In this document: positions 43,241 through 51,134 of the stretch, in pieces
How the letters are laid out: every line of letters begins with the position of its first letter
Numbering within the stretch: position 1 is the stretch's first letter
NCBI GenBank assembly: GCA_044374195.1
Contig: JBILOY010000002.1
Span: 1 to 64,000 of the forward strand
DNA: 64,000 bases
Direction of reading: 5' to 3'
Source: CAIKZY01 sp044374195
GTDB lineage: Bacteria; Actinomycetota; Actinomycetes; S36-B12
Notes under the pieces: model-generated
Told to the model about the DNA's origin: nothing
What the model saw: the letters and a program-made list of their open reading frames with translations, nothing else
Database searches by the model: none
Translations under genes and position numbers: made by a program

Positions 43241-44041
43241 TCAGTGCGACCAGTTACCCGCGACGGTGCCGCCATCGATGGAGATAAGCGATCCAGTCAT
43301 GAACCCGTTGTCCGGACTCGCAAGCAGCAGTGCGACCGGGCCTATCTCCGAAGGGTCAGCGATTCTTCCGAGCGGCACGCTCTTGGCCACCTGCTCGGCA
43401 ATGTCGGGTTGCTTGAGCCTTCCCGAAGCAATGTTCGTCTCGAACGGGCCCGGGGCCAGGCAATTGACCAGCACCTTGTACTCAGCAAGCTCCATTGCCA
43501 GGTACTGAGTCAGGTGATGGACGGCAGCCTTACTCGCTGCATAGGCATGTCCGACGAACAGCGTCGGCATGATCGCCGCGGACGATGAGGTGATGATGAG
43601 TCTTCCGGATCCGGACTCGATCAAATAAGGCAGCGCTGCGCGCGCCGTGCGAATCACGCCGGAGAGATTCACCGCCAATACTCGGTCCCAGTTATCGTCA
43701 TCGAGCTCCAGCAGTGACTTTCCGCCCGAGCCCGGCCCAGGACCTGCGGAGATTCCGGCATTCGCGAACACAACCCGAATTCCGCCGAATCGATCAGCAG
43801 CAATTCGCATGGCTGCAGTCAGGGAATCGGGAACCGTGACATCGCACTGCAAGCCGACGACGTCACAGCCTGATTCGACAAGCTCAGCGGCCACGGATTG
43901 TGCTGCAGGTCCGTCGGCGTCCAGCAGCGCAACACTCGCACCTGCCTTCGCGAGTGCCTCGGTGATCGCGCGCCCGAGACCTGATGCTCCACCCGTCACG
44001 ACAGCACCGGTGCCCGTCAATGACTGCGTTGCGGATGACAT
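43241..44041 (-). CDS. Short-chain dehydrogenase/reductase (SDR)
   Basis: A 266-residue classical SDR. TGGASGLGRAI is the nucleotide motif near residues 16-26, NAGISAGPGPG follows the fourth strand, the catalytic serine is in ITSSSA and the active-site Tyr/Lys are in YAASK, with C-terminal SLISIDGGTVAGNWSH. It shares one base with the flavin reductase stop, so the two are translationally coupled. Substrate unknown; probably a hydroxylated intermediate of the same pathway. Confidence 0.9.
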   Translation of the reverse strand: MSSATQSLTGTGAVVTGGASGLGRAITEALAKAGASVALLDADGPAAQSVAAELVESGCDVVGLQCDVTVPDSLTAAMRIAADRFGGIRVVFANAGISAGPGPGSGGKSLLELDDDNWDRVLAVNLSGVIRTARAALPYLIESGSGRLIITSSSAAIMPTLFVGHAYAASKAAVHHLTQYLAMELAEYKVLVNCLAPGPFETNIASGRLKQPDIAEQVAKSVPLGRIADPSEIGPVALLLASPDNGFMTGSLISIDGGTVAGNWSH

Positions 44042-44532
44042 CAGCGCCCGCTCAGGGCAGCGTAGTCACCACGGAAGTACACCAATGGTTCTCCTTCGCC
44101 GAAGTTGATCGTGGACACAGTGCCGAGAACGATCATGTGGTCTCCTCCTTCATACACGGTCGACACTTCGCACTCCGCATGTCCGAGAGCACCGGCCAGC
44201 CACGGTATTCCCCTCGGGCTCTCGAGAAGGCCGGTGTCGGAGAACTTCGCACCCCCACCCTTGCCCGCAAAGCGTATTGACAGGTCACGCTGTGCGTCGG
44301 AGAGGAATGAGATTCCGAAACGAGAATGCTGCAGCAGTGAAGGTAGCGTTCCGGAATCGCGAGCCACGCACACGAGAAACATGGGTGGGTCCAGGGATAG
44401 CGAGGTGAGACTGTTCGCCGTGAACCCGACCGGAGTGCCGCTTTCGTCGAGCGTGGTGATGATGGCCACGCCTGTCGCAAAATGACCGGCGAATGAGCGA
44501 AACTCACGTGAATCGAGCTCGTGCACCGACAT
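44041..44532 (-). CDS. Flavin reductase (HpaC/DIM6-NTAB family)
   Basis: A 163-residue NAD(P)H:flavin oxidoreductase. FAGHFATGVAIITTLDESGTPVGFTANSLTSLSLDPPM-type sequence near residues 14-50 is the FMN-binding core of the family, and the late GDHMIVLGTV motif is conserved. These small enzymes supply reduced FMN or FAD to two-component monooxygenases. The only obvious flavin-dependent monooxygenase in the block is the luciferase-like enzyme at 37.3-38.4 kb, so pairing is likely though the genes are in separate operons. Confidence 0.93.
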   Translation of the reverse strand: MSVHELDSREFRSFAGHFATGVAIITTLDESGTPVGFTANSLTSLSLDPPMFLVCVARDSGTLPSLLQHSRFGISFLSDAQRDLSIRFAGKGGGAKFSDTGLLESPRGIPWLAGALGHAECEVSTVYEGGDHMIVLGTVSTINFGEGEPLVYFRGDYAALSGR

Positions 44533-44565
44533 TCCATCTCCCTGGACTCATCGCAGCTGAATGAC

Positions 44566-44581
44566 TCAAGCCTAGGCGTGA
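44566..44581. promoter_or_regulatory. Near-perfect 16-bp palindrome upstream of the flavin reductase
   Basis: TCAAGCCTAGGCGTGA is symmetric except at one pair (14 of 16 positions) and lies 34 bases upstream of the flavin reductase ATG. Like the TGTGA site near the LysR gene it is centred on CCTAG, so one regulator might read both. Weak evidence. Confidence 0.3.
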
Positions 44582-44656
44582 GCCGAGTGAAAGATCCAAG
44601 ACTTCTACTCCAGCCTGTGATGTTCGGCGGTTATCACCGAGCTCATGCACGAGAAA

Positions 44657-44681
44657 GGCCCCGGGATGAAATCCCGGGGCC
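44657..44681 (-). terminator. Intrinsic terminator after groEL
   Basis: GGCCCCGGGAT (44657-44667) pairs perfectly with ATCCCGGGGCC (44671-44681) around a three-base loop. Read on the minus strand the stem is followed by TTTCTC, fitting a terminator 23 bases downstream of the groEL stop. Confidence 0.85.
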
Positions 44682-44703
44682 CACACTCTGGTAATCGCTA
44701 TCG

Positions 44704-46332
44704 CTAGTGACTATGACCGTGATGCGAGTGGCCGTGGCCACCTGCCTGAGCCGGCTCCTCTTCCTTCTTCTCGACCACAAGTGCTTCGGTGGTCAGCAGC
44801 ATTGCCGCGATGGACGCAGCGTTCTGCAGAGCCGACCGAGTGACCTTGACCGGGTCAATGACGCCGGCAGCAATGAGATCGACGTACTCGCCGGTGGCTG
44901 CATTGAGGCCCTGACCTGCCGGAAGCTCGGCAACCTTGGAGACCACGACATAGCCCTGCTCGCCCGCGTTCTCGGCGATCCAGCGCAGCGGCTCGACAGC
45001 CGAGCGACGAACAATGCCGACGCCGGTTGCTTCATCACCGGTGAGACCGAGGTCGTCCTTGAGAACTACGACAGCCTGCACGAGTGCACTGCCACCGCCG
45101 GAGACGATGCCCTCTTCGATTGCGGCGCGCGTCGCGGAGACGGCGTCCTCAATACGGTGCTTCTTCTCCTTGAGCTCAACCTCGGTGTGTGCGCCAACCT
45201 TGATGACGACAACGCCACCACTGAGCTTGGCCAGGCGCTCGGCGAGCTTCTCGCGATCCCAATCGGAATCGGTGCGCTCGACCTCGCTCTTGAGCTGGGC
45301 CACGCGGTCTGCGACAGCAGCGTGATCGCCACCGCCGTCGACGATCGTGGTGTTGTCCTTGGTGACGACAACGCGACGTGCGGAGCCGAGAACCTCGAGT
45401 CCGACCTGGTCGAGCTTGAGGCCGACCTCTGCGGAGACGACGGTGGCGCCGGTCAGGATCGCGATGTCCTGCAGCACTGCTTTACGGCGATCGCCGAAGG
45501 CCGGGGCCTTCACTGCGACTGACGGGAAGGTGCCGCGAATGCGGTTGACGACGAGAGTCGACAGTGCCTCGCCGTCGATGTCTTCGGCGATGATCGTCAG
45601 CGGCTTGCTGGTGGCCATGACCTTCTCGAGCAAGGGCAGGAGCTCCTGAACGCTGCTGACCTTGTTCTGCACCAGCAGGATGTGGGAATCCTCGAGCACG
45701 GCTTCCATGCGCTCGGCGTCGGTGACGAAGTACGGCGAGATGTAGCCCTTGTCGAACTGCATGCCCTCGGTGAACTCGAGCTCCATCGACGTGGTGCTGG
45801 ACTCTTCGACGGAGATAACACCATCTTTGCCGACCTTGTCGAATGCATCAGCGATCAGGCCGCCGATCTCGGAATCCTGTGAGGAAATGGTCGCGACCTG
45901 CGCGATTTCATCCTTGCCGGCAACCGGGCGGGCCATGTCGTGCAGCTTCTCGGTGACAGCAATAACAGCCTTGTCGATGCCGCGCTTGATGCCAATGGGC
46001 GATGCGCCGGCCGTGACCTGGCGAAGACCCTCGTGCACCATCGCCTGTGCGAGCACGGTGGCGGTGGTGGTGCCATCGCCTGCGACGTCATTGGTCTTGG
46101 TGGCAACTTCCTTGGCCAGCTGGGCGCCGAGGTTCTCGTAGGGGTTCTCGAGCTCGATCTCCTTGGCGATGGTCACGCCATCGTTGGTGATCGTGGGCGC
46201 ACCCCACTTCTTGTCGATGACCACGTTGCGGCCCTTAGGGCCGAGGGTCACCTTGACGGCATCAGCGAGTGCATCGACACCGCGCTGAAGGCTGTGACGT
46301 GCGTCTTCGTTGAATTCGAGAATCTTTGCCAT
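44704..46332 (-). CDS. groL: 60 kDa chaperonin GroEL (GroEL1 type, histidine-rich tail)
   Basis: A 542-residue chaperonin that folds proteins in an ATP-driven double ring with GroES. TLGPKGRNVVIDKKWG and GDGTTTATVLAQ near residues 29-95 form the ATP site. The C-terminus ends GGHGHSHHGHSH instead of the usual Gly-Met repeats, a hallmark of actinobacterial GroEL1. GroEL1 proteins are often specialised (in mycobacteria, biofilm and mycolate roles, and metal binding by the tail). The start has GGGAGA upstream. It is separated from groES by 119 bases containing a strong stem-loop. Confidence 0.97.
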   Translation of the reverse strand: MAKILEFNEDARHSLQRGVDALADAVKVTLGPKGRNVVIDKKWGAPTITNDGVTIAKEIELENPYENLGAQLAKEVATKTNDVAGDGTTTATVLAQAMVHEGLRQVTAGASPIGIKRGIDKAVIAVTEKLHDMARPVAGKDEIAQVATISSQDSEIGGLIADAFDKVGKDGVISVEESSTTSMELEFTEGMQFDKGYISPYFVTDAERMEAVLEDSHILLVQNKVSSVQELLPLLEKVMATSKPLTIIAEDIDGEALSTLVVNRIRGTFPSVAVKAPAFGDRRKAVLQDIAILTGATVVSAEVGLKLDQVGLEVLGSARRVVVTKDNTTIVDGGGDHAAVADRVAQLKSEVERTDSDWDREKLAERLAKLSGGVVVIKVGAHTEVELKEKKHRIEDAVSATRAAIEEGIVSGGGSALVQAVVVLKDDLGLTGDEATGVGIVRRSAVEPLRWIAENAGEQGYVVVSKVAELPAGQGLNAATGEYVDLIAAGVIDPVKVTRSALQNAASIAAMLLTTEALVVEKKEEEPAQAGGHGHSHHGHSH

Positions 46333-46380
46333 TGCGTGTCTCCCAAGAAAAGCGTTGCTGTGTCAGCGGACGATCATGTG

Positions 46381-46426
46381 AATGGCCCGCGTGGAGGCGC
46401 GTTGCGCTAATCCACAGCGGGCCATT
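46381..46426 (-). other. Stem-loop in the groES-groEL intercistronic region
   Basis: AATGGCCCGC (46381-46390) pairs with GCGGGCCATT (46417-46426); GTGGA (46391-46395) extends the stem with TCCAC (46411-46415) across one bulged A, and GCGC/GCGC forms the tip. No T-run follows on the minus strand, so it is more likely an attenuating, processing or stabilising element than a full terminator. Confidence 0.7.
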
Positions 46427-46451
46427 CGAAACCGAGATGAACCGAAGGTTC

Positions 46452-46751
46452 TTACTTCTCGACGATTGCGAGGATGTCGCGAGCCGACAGGAGCAGGTAC
46501 TCCTGGCCGTTGTACTTGACCTCGGTTCCGCCGTACTTGCTGTAGATGACGATGTCGCCGACCTTGACGTCGAGCGGAATGCGCTTCTCGCCAGCCTCAT
46601 CGAAACGGCCGGGGCCGGTCGCGATAACGGTGCCCTCCTGGGGCTTCTCCTTGGCGGTGTCCGGGATGACCAGGCCGGAAGCGGTGGTCTGCTCGGCTTC
46701 GAGGGTCTGGACCAGGATGCGGTCCTCGAGGGGCTTGATGTTGACCGACAC
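46452..46751 (-). CDS. groS: 10 kDa co-chaperonin GroES
   Basis: A 99-residue co-chaperonin that caps the GroEL ring. IKPLEDRILVQTLEAEQTTASGL is the N-terminal signature, with the mobile loop following (SGLVIPDTAKEKPQEGTV), and the C-terminal YNGQEYLLLSARDILAIVEK is typical. The start is a GTG preceded by AAAGGA. First gene of the groES-groEL operon; two CIRCE operators lie upstream. Confidence 0.97.
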   Translation of the reverse strand: MSVNIKPLEDRILVQTLEAEQTTASGLVIPDTAKEKPQEGTVIATGPGRFDEAGEKRIPLDVKVGDIVIYSKYGGTEVKYNGQEYLLLSARDILAIVEK

Positions 46752-46797
46752 GATGTCGTCCTTTCGGATCTGTCTATGCCCATGGTGGGCGAAGCTG

Positions 46798-46824
46798 TTA
46801 GCAGTCCCAGGTGGGGAGTGCTAG
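46798..46824 (-). promoter_or_regulatory. CIRCE operator, groES-proximal
   Basis: TTAGCAGTC-N9-GAGTGCTAG, one mismatch from the consensus CIRCE inverted repeat TTAGCACTC-N9-GAGTGCTAA in its first arm and one in the second. It lies 47 bases upstream of the groES start. CIRCE is bound by the heat-shock repressor HrcA. Confidence 0.88.
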
Positions 46825-46843
46825 GCACAAATCTACGTTCCGA

Positions 46844-46870
46844 TTAGCACTCCGTCAAGTTGAGTGCCAG
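46844..46870. promoter_or_regulatory. CIRCE operator, distal
   Basis: TTAGCACTC-N9-GAGTGCCAG; the first arm is perfect consensus and the second differs at two positions. It lies 46 bases (centre to centre) from the other CIRCE and ends 26 bases before the divergent methyltransferase start, so HrcA bound here could affect both directions. Confidence 0.88.
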
Positions 46871-46896
46871 CCGGTGTCAGGTGGGACGATGCGCCC

Positions 46897-48108
46897 GTGG
46901 ACCTCGACCTTGCCTCCTGGCTGGCCTCCCCCTCGGGATCGGCAGCAGTGACCGCGGCCCAGGCCGAGTGGCAGACCGGCGCCGACTCGCTGGCGGCCGG
47001 TTCCCGGCTTCGGCGCGAGCTTCCTGATCTGGATTCCGCCCAGGTCGCCGCTGCGCTGAGCCAGGCCGAACTGCGCGCCCTGGCCGCCGACCGATACGGG
47101 ATCACCGGTTCACCGCTGCTGACCCGTGAGGGGCTCGAGCAGGCCACCCGACCCGCGGTAGCCGACCGCCGAGCCCGATTACTCACTGCCGCAGGCATCA
47201 CGCACGTGATCGACCTGACCGCGGGCCTGGGCTTCGATTCGGCGGCCTTCGCCAGGGCCGGGCTGACGGTGACCTCGATCGAGCGCTCCCCCGAGATCGC
47301 CACCCTGCTGGCCGCGAACCTGCCGGGCGCCACCGTGATCACCGGCGACAGCACCGATCCGGGCCTCCTCGACCCACTTCTCACCGCACTCCCTGAGAGT
47401 TCAGTCGTATTCGTCGACCCCGCTCGGCGCACCGGCCGTCGCACTTCAGACGGATCGCGCGCCCAATCCGAGCGCGACCCCGAGCGCTGGTCTCCCCCGC
47501 TCTCCTTTGTCATCGCTCTTGCCGCGCGCGGTCTTCGCGTGCTGGTCAAAACCACGCCTGGCTTCTCCGCCGATTCGATCCCGATCGGCTGGTCGGCCGA
47601 ATGGGTGAGCAGTGATCGCACTGTGGTCGAGTGCACGCTCGCGAGTTGGCCCCTCTTCGGCGTTCGACGTGCTGTCGGTGTCGACCGCGCGGAATTTGTC
47701 GTCGAGGCCACACCTGAACTCGGCTCGGTCAGCGAGGTTGCACGTTTTCTCCACGAGCCCGACCCCGCGGTAGTGAGCGCCAGTGTCGTCGATGCGTTAT
47801 GCCTGGATGGAGTAGCGAGAGTCGACCCGGCATCACACTGGCTGACCTCGCAGTCTGCGATCGAGCACCCGGCTCTGCGCGGCTTCCGCGTCGATCAGCA
47901 GGTCACCGCAGACGCCCGCGCACTACGGCCGATCCTGCGTGACCTCGGTATCGGTGATCTCACGGTCAAGACTCGCGGCGCAGGGGTCGACGCCGAGAAG
48001 TTCCGGGCCTCGTTGAAGTTGAGCGGCCCGAAGTCAGGTGTTCTGGTGATTCTCGTGCGCGAGGGTAAGCAGGAGGCCTATCTCGTCACGCCACTGCCGA
48101 GCGAATAG
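46897..48108 (+). CDS. SAM-dependent methyltransferase with THUMP-like C-terminal domain
   Basis: About 403 residues from GTG 46897 (AGGTGGGA upstream); the in-frame GTG at 46864 lies inside the CIRCE and is rejected. A class I methyltransferase core has the SAM motif VIDLTAGLGFDSAAFA near residues 109-124 and an acidic motif VFVDPARRTGRR near 180. The C-terminal part (about 320-400) fits the THUMP-like domain found with these proteins and ends EAYLVTPLPSE. The substrate is unknown; RNA is often supposed. It is divergent from groES and its 3' end overlaps that of the converging mmuM by 23 bases. Confidence 0.85.
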   Translation: MDLDLASWLASPSGSAAVTAAQAEWQTGADSLAAGSRLRRELPDLDSAQVAAALSQAELRALAADRYGITGSPLLTREGLEQATRPAVADRRARLLTAAGITHVIDLTAGLGFDSAAFARAGLTVTSIERSPEIATLLAANLPGATVITGDSTDPGLLDPLLTALPESSVVFVDPARRTGRRTSDGSRAQSERDPERWSPPLSFVIALAARGLRVLVKTTPGFSADSIPIGWSAEWVSSDRTVVECTLASWPLFGVRRAVGVDRAEFVVEATPELGSVSEVARFLHEPDPAVVSASVVDALCLDGVARVDPASHWLTSQSAIEHPALRGFRVDQQVTADARALRPILRDLGIGDLTVKTRGAGVDAEKFRASLKLSGPKSGVLVILVREGKQEAYLVTPLPSE

Positions 48109-48946
48109 CGGCGATCGCCTCCGCATCGGTGCCACAGCATCCGCCCACCCAGGTCGCACCATGCTCGACCCACTCGACCGCGTTACGCGCGATGTCGTCA
48201 ATCGTCACGCCATTCCATAGACCTGTCGATGCATCCCAGGTGCCACCGGCATTCGGGTAGACGATTACCGGAAGTGACGTGGTGACACGAATGCGATCGA
48301 TCAGCTCGGGTACGAATACCGGATCAGTGCAGTTGATTCCGATACGGGTGATACCCGAGATCTCTTCGGCGGCACGCACGGCATCTTCGATTGACTGTCC
48401 GGCACACGTATGGGCACCGTCCTTAGCACTGAACGTGATCCACGCAAGAATTACGTTGCCCTCGAGCGCATCAGCGAGGGCCTGCACCTCGAGTACATCG
48501 GGGATCGTCTCGATCGCTAGATAGTCAGGCCCTGCGCTCGCAAGGAAAGAGATTCGCTCACGATGAAAGTCGGCAAGCTGCTCGCGAGTGAGTCCGTAAT
48601 TCCCGCGATACTCGGATCCGTCATGCAAGATCGCGCCATACGGGCCGATGCTCGCCGCCACCTTGCCTGTACTGCTCGCCTGGCGTGCCAGCTCGACACT
48701 ACGCACGAGTGATTCATCAGCCTGCTGCGCGGTCAAGCCTGCTTCGACGAAACCCTGACGCGACACCTGGTAACTCGCGGTGATCAGCACATCAGCACCC
48801 GCATCAGCGAATGCGCGATGCGCATCGACGATGGCCTCAGGTGACTCGAACAAAGCGCGGGCTGTCCAGAGATTGCCGCTGATGTCATGGCCCATCGACT
48901 CCAGCTGGGTCGACATGCCGCCATCAATGATGAACTCAGCCGGCAT
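48086..48946 (-). CDS. mmuM: Homocysteine S-methyltransferase
   Basis: A 286-residue zinc enzyme that transfers a methyl group from S-methylmethionine or S-adenosylmethionine to homocysteine, giving methionine. IDGGMSTQLESMG is the N-terminal signature, the first zinc cysteine is in GINCTDP near 205, and the terminal GGCCGTDAEAI supplies the other two. It starts inside the end of tsaD (11-base overlap), so translation may be coupled. Confidence 0.92.
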   Translation of the reverse strand: MPAEFIIDGGMSTQLESMGHDISGNLWTARALFESPEAIVDAHRAFADAGADVLITASYQVSRQGFVEAGLTAQQADESLVRSVELARQASSTGKVAASIGPYGAILHDGSEYRGNYGLTREQLADFHRERISFLASAGPDYLAIETIPDVLEVQALADALEGNVILAWITFSAKDGAHTCAGQSIEDAVRAAEEISGITRIGINCTDPVFVPELIDRIRVTTSLPVIVYPNAGGTWDASTGLWNGVTIDDIARNAVEWVEHGATWVGGCCGTDAEAIAAIRSAVA

Positions 48947-49994
48947 CGTGCACCACCACGGTTGACACCGGCAATACCGAAGTGGTCGGGAAATCCAGGG
49001 TGGAGGGCAGTGCGCCCTGGCGCACCAACTTGGCTCCCACGGCAGCGATCATGGCGCCATTGTCGGTGCACAGTTTCGGACTCGGTACACGCAGGGTGAT
49101 GCCGGCAGCATCGCAACGCTCCTGAGCGAGTGCGCGTAACCGGCTGTTGGCCGCGACCCCGCCACCGATCACGAGATGCTGCGCATCATGAGCGAGGCAA
49201 GCGGCAATCGCCTTGCGTGTGAGCACGTCGACCACGGCTTCTTGGAACGAGGCCGCAACATCGGCGACATTGATCGAGGTCCCGGCCGCCTTCTCCTTTG
49301 CGATCCAGCGCGCAACCGAGGTCTTCAGGCCCGAGAACGAGAAGTCGAACTCGTGCTCCTCCATGTCATGAGACGCAGTCAGCCCGCGCGGGAATGCAAT
49401 CGCCGAGCCATCCCCATCACGTGCGACGCGGTCGATATGCGGGCCGCCAGGGAAAGGCAGGTCGAGCAGTCGCGCGACCTTGTCGAAGGCCTCACCCGCC
49501 GCATCGTCAAGAGTGGCGCCTAGCGGAGTGATGTCTTGGGCGTCGTCGCGCACGAGCAGCAGGGACGAGTGCCCTCCGGAGACCAGCAGGCCAATCGCCG
49601 ATTCGGGCAGCGGGCCATGTTCGAGTTCATCGACCACCACGTGCCCAGCCAGGTGATTGACCGCGTAAATCGGGATGCCGAGTGCAACGGCCAGCGCTTT
49701 TGCCGAGGCCGTGCCGACAAGCAGTGCACCCGCGAGCCCCGGCCCTGCCGTGACTGCGAGAGCATCGATGTCATTCAGACGGACACCCGCCTCAGCGCAG
49801 GCACGCTCGATAGTCGGCACCATCGCCTCAAGGTGAGCGCGGCTCGCGACCTCAGGAACGACGCCACCGAAGCGGGCATGCTCCTCGACACTCGACGCCA
49901 CGGCATCAACCAGCAGTGTGGAGCCACGCACAATGCCGACCCCCGTCTCGTCGCAGGAGGTCTCGATGCCGAGAACCAACGGCTCACTGCTCAT
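48936..49994 (-). CDS. tsaD: tRNA N6-adenosine threonylcarbamoyltransferase
   Basis: A 352-residue TsaD/Gcp protein, catalytic subunit for t6A37 modification of ANN-decoding tRNAs. GIETSCDETGVGIV begins the ASKHA fold, the iron-binding NHLAGHVV (HxxxH) is near residues 112-119, and ISGGHSSLLLVRD-type and GGVAANSRLR segments follow. It belongs to the minus-strand tsaE-tsaB-rimI-tsaD run, which encodes three of the four t6A proteins; TsaC is elsewhere. Confidence 0.97.
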   Translation of the reverse strand: MSSEPLVLGIETSCDETGVGIVRGSTLLVDAVASSVEEHARFGGVVPEVASRAHLEAMVPTIERACAEAGVRLNDIDALAVTAGPGLAGALLVGTASAKALAVALGIPIYAVNHLAGHVVVDELEHGPLPESAIGLLVSGGHSSLLLVRDDAQDITPLGATLDDAAGEAFDKVARLLDLPFPGGPHIDRVARDGDGSAIAFPRGLTASHDMEEHEFDFSFSGLKTSVARWIAKEKAAGTSINVADVAASFQEAVVDVLTRKAIAACLAHDAQHLVIGGGVAANSRLRALAQERCDAAGITLRVPSPKLCTDNGAMIAAVGAKLVRQGALPSTLDFPTTSVLPVSTVVVHDAG

Positions 49995-50457
49995 GACTCA
50001 CCTCGCTCCCGGGCAGCGGGCGAAGACGCATGATCAATGCATCGATACCACTCGCGTAGTAGTCGCGGCGCTTGCTGATCGACTCGAAGCCAAAGCGCTC
50101 GTACATGCCAAGTGCACTCGCATTGTCAGAGCGCACCTCAAGCAGAAGTTGCGAGCATTTGTTCCGAACGGCGATGGTGATGAGTTCCTCGAGTAACAGG
50201 CGGCCCACTCCCCTGCCCTGCGCAGCACCTGACACGGCAATGGTCTGCACATCTGCATCAGGCGGCAGCAAGTACGCGCCCGCGTAGCCGATGATCACAC
50301 CCGAGTCCTCGGCCACGACGTATTCACGAGTCGGCTGGGCAAGCTCGCCCCAGAACTGCTCCGCGCTCCACGGATCAACCTCGAAGACCGCCGCCTCGAT
50401 CGCATGCACGGCCTCGATATCGGGCCAGCGCATTGGGCGCAGAGTGATATCGCTCAT
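49984..50457 (-). CDS. rimI: Ribosomal-protein-S18-alanine N-acetyltransferase
   Basis: A 157-residue GNAT acetyltransferase. LRPMRWPDIEAVHAIEAAVF is the typical N-terminus, QGRGVGRLLLEEL near residues 80-92 is the acetyl-CoA pyrophosphate loop, and LEVRSDNASALGMYERFGFE is the RimI substrate-end signature. It acetylates the N-terminal alanine of ribosomal protein S18. It sits between tsaB and tsaD, overlapping both, as is usual in actinobacteria. Confidence 0.94.
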   Translation of the reverse strand: MSDITLRPMRWPDIEAVHAIEAAVFEVDPWSAEQFWGELAQPTREYVVAEDSGVIIGYAGAYLLPPDADVQTIAVSGAAQGRGVGRLLLEELITIAVRNKCSQLLLEVRSDNASALGMYERFGFESISKRRDYYASGIDALIMRLRPLPGSEVSHEQ

Positions 50458-51134
50458 GACTTCACGCCAGGGGCCACGGCATCGGGGCGCCGAATGTAGA
50501 GCGGCACCGGGGCGAGAAGTCGGGAGCCACTTACCGAGTCAGCGGTGGCACCTGAGTCACCGCCGTGAACCGAGAGATCGATGTCAGAGGTCGCCATGGA
50601 TTCACCCGCGTCGCGATACGAGCCAGCAAGTCGGGCAATCACCGAGGCGCGTGGGCGGATCGGCTCCCCTACTTCACCGGACAGCTCACCGAATCGAGGG
50701 AGTGATGCGACCTCGTCATCAAGCTCATCAATGCGGCTGACCCTCGGCCCATCAGTGCGGCGTCTACTGCGGTCATAGCGAGCCCAGTAGGCCTCCTTGC
50801 GCCGCGCATCTGCGGTGACCAGGAAGTCACCTGCGCACGAGACCTGCGCGGCGATCGCGTCGAGGGAACAGATACCGACAACAGGCACCGACCACGCGAG
50901 CCCCAGCACCTGCGCAGTCGTGACACCCACGCGAAGTCCGGTGTACGGGCCAGGGCCGACTCCGCAGGCAATGAGCTCGGGCCGCAGCCCCTCGTCGAGC
51001 ACCTCGCGCAGCAGTACGGCTAGCACCTCAGCGTGACGGCGTCCATCGAGTACTTCGCGTGTGATGACCGAATCACCATCAACGAGCGCAACCGAGGACA
51101 ACTCAGAAGAGGTATCGATACCGAGGATCCTCAT
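50454..51134 (-). CDS. tsaB: tRNA threonylcarbamoyladenosine biosynthesis protein TsaB
   Basis: A 226-residue ASKHA-fold partner of TsaD. ILGIDTSSELSSVALVDG opens the fold, GRRHAEVLAVLLREVL follows, and GVGPGPYTGLRVGVTTAQVLGLA near 60-82 is diagnostic. TsaB dimerises with TsaD and TsaE for t6A formation. It overlaps tsaE and rimI by four bases each, giving a tightly coupled operon. Confidence 0.95.
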   Translation of the reverse strand: MRILGIDTSSELSSVALVDGDSVITREVLDGRRHAEVLAVLLREVLDEGLRPELIACGVGPGPYTGLRVGVTTAQVLGLAWSVPVVGICSLDAIAAQVSCAGDFLVTADARRKEAYWARYDRSRRRTDGPRVSRIDELDDEVASLPRFGELSGEVGEPIRPRASVIARLAGSYRDAGESMATSDIDLSVHGGDSGATADSVSGSRLLAPVPLYIRRPDAVAPGVKS

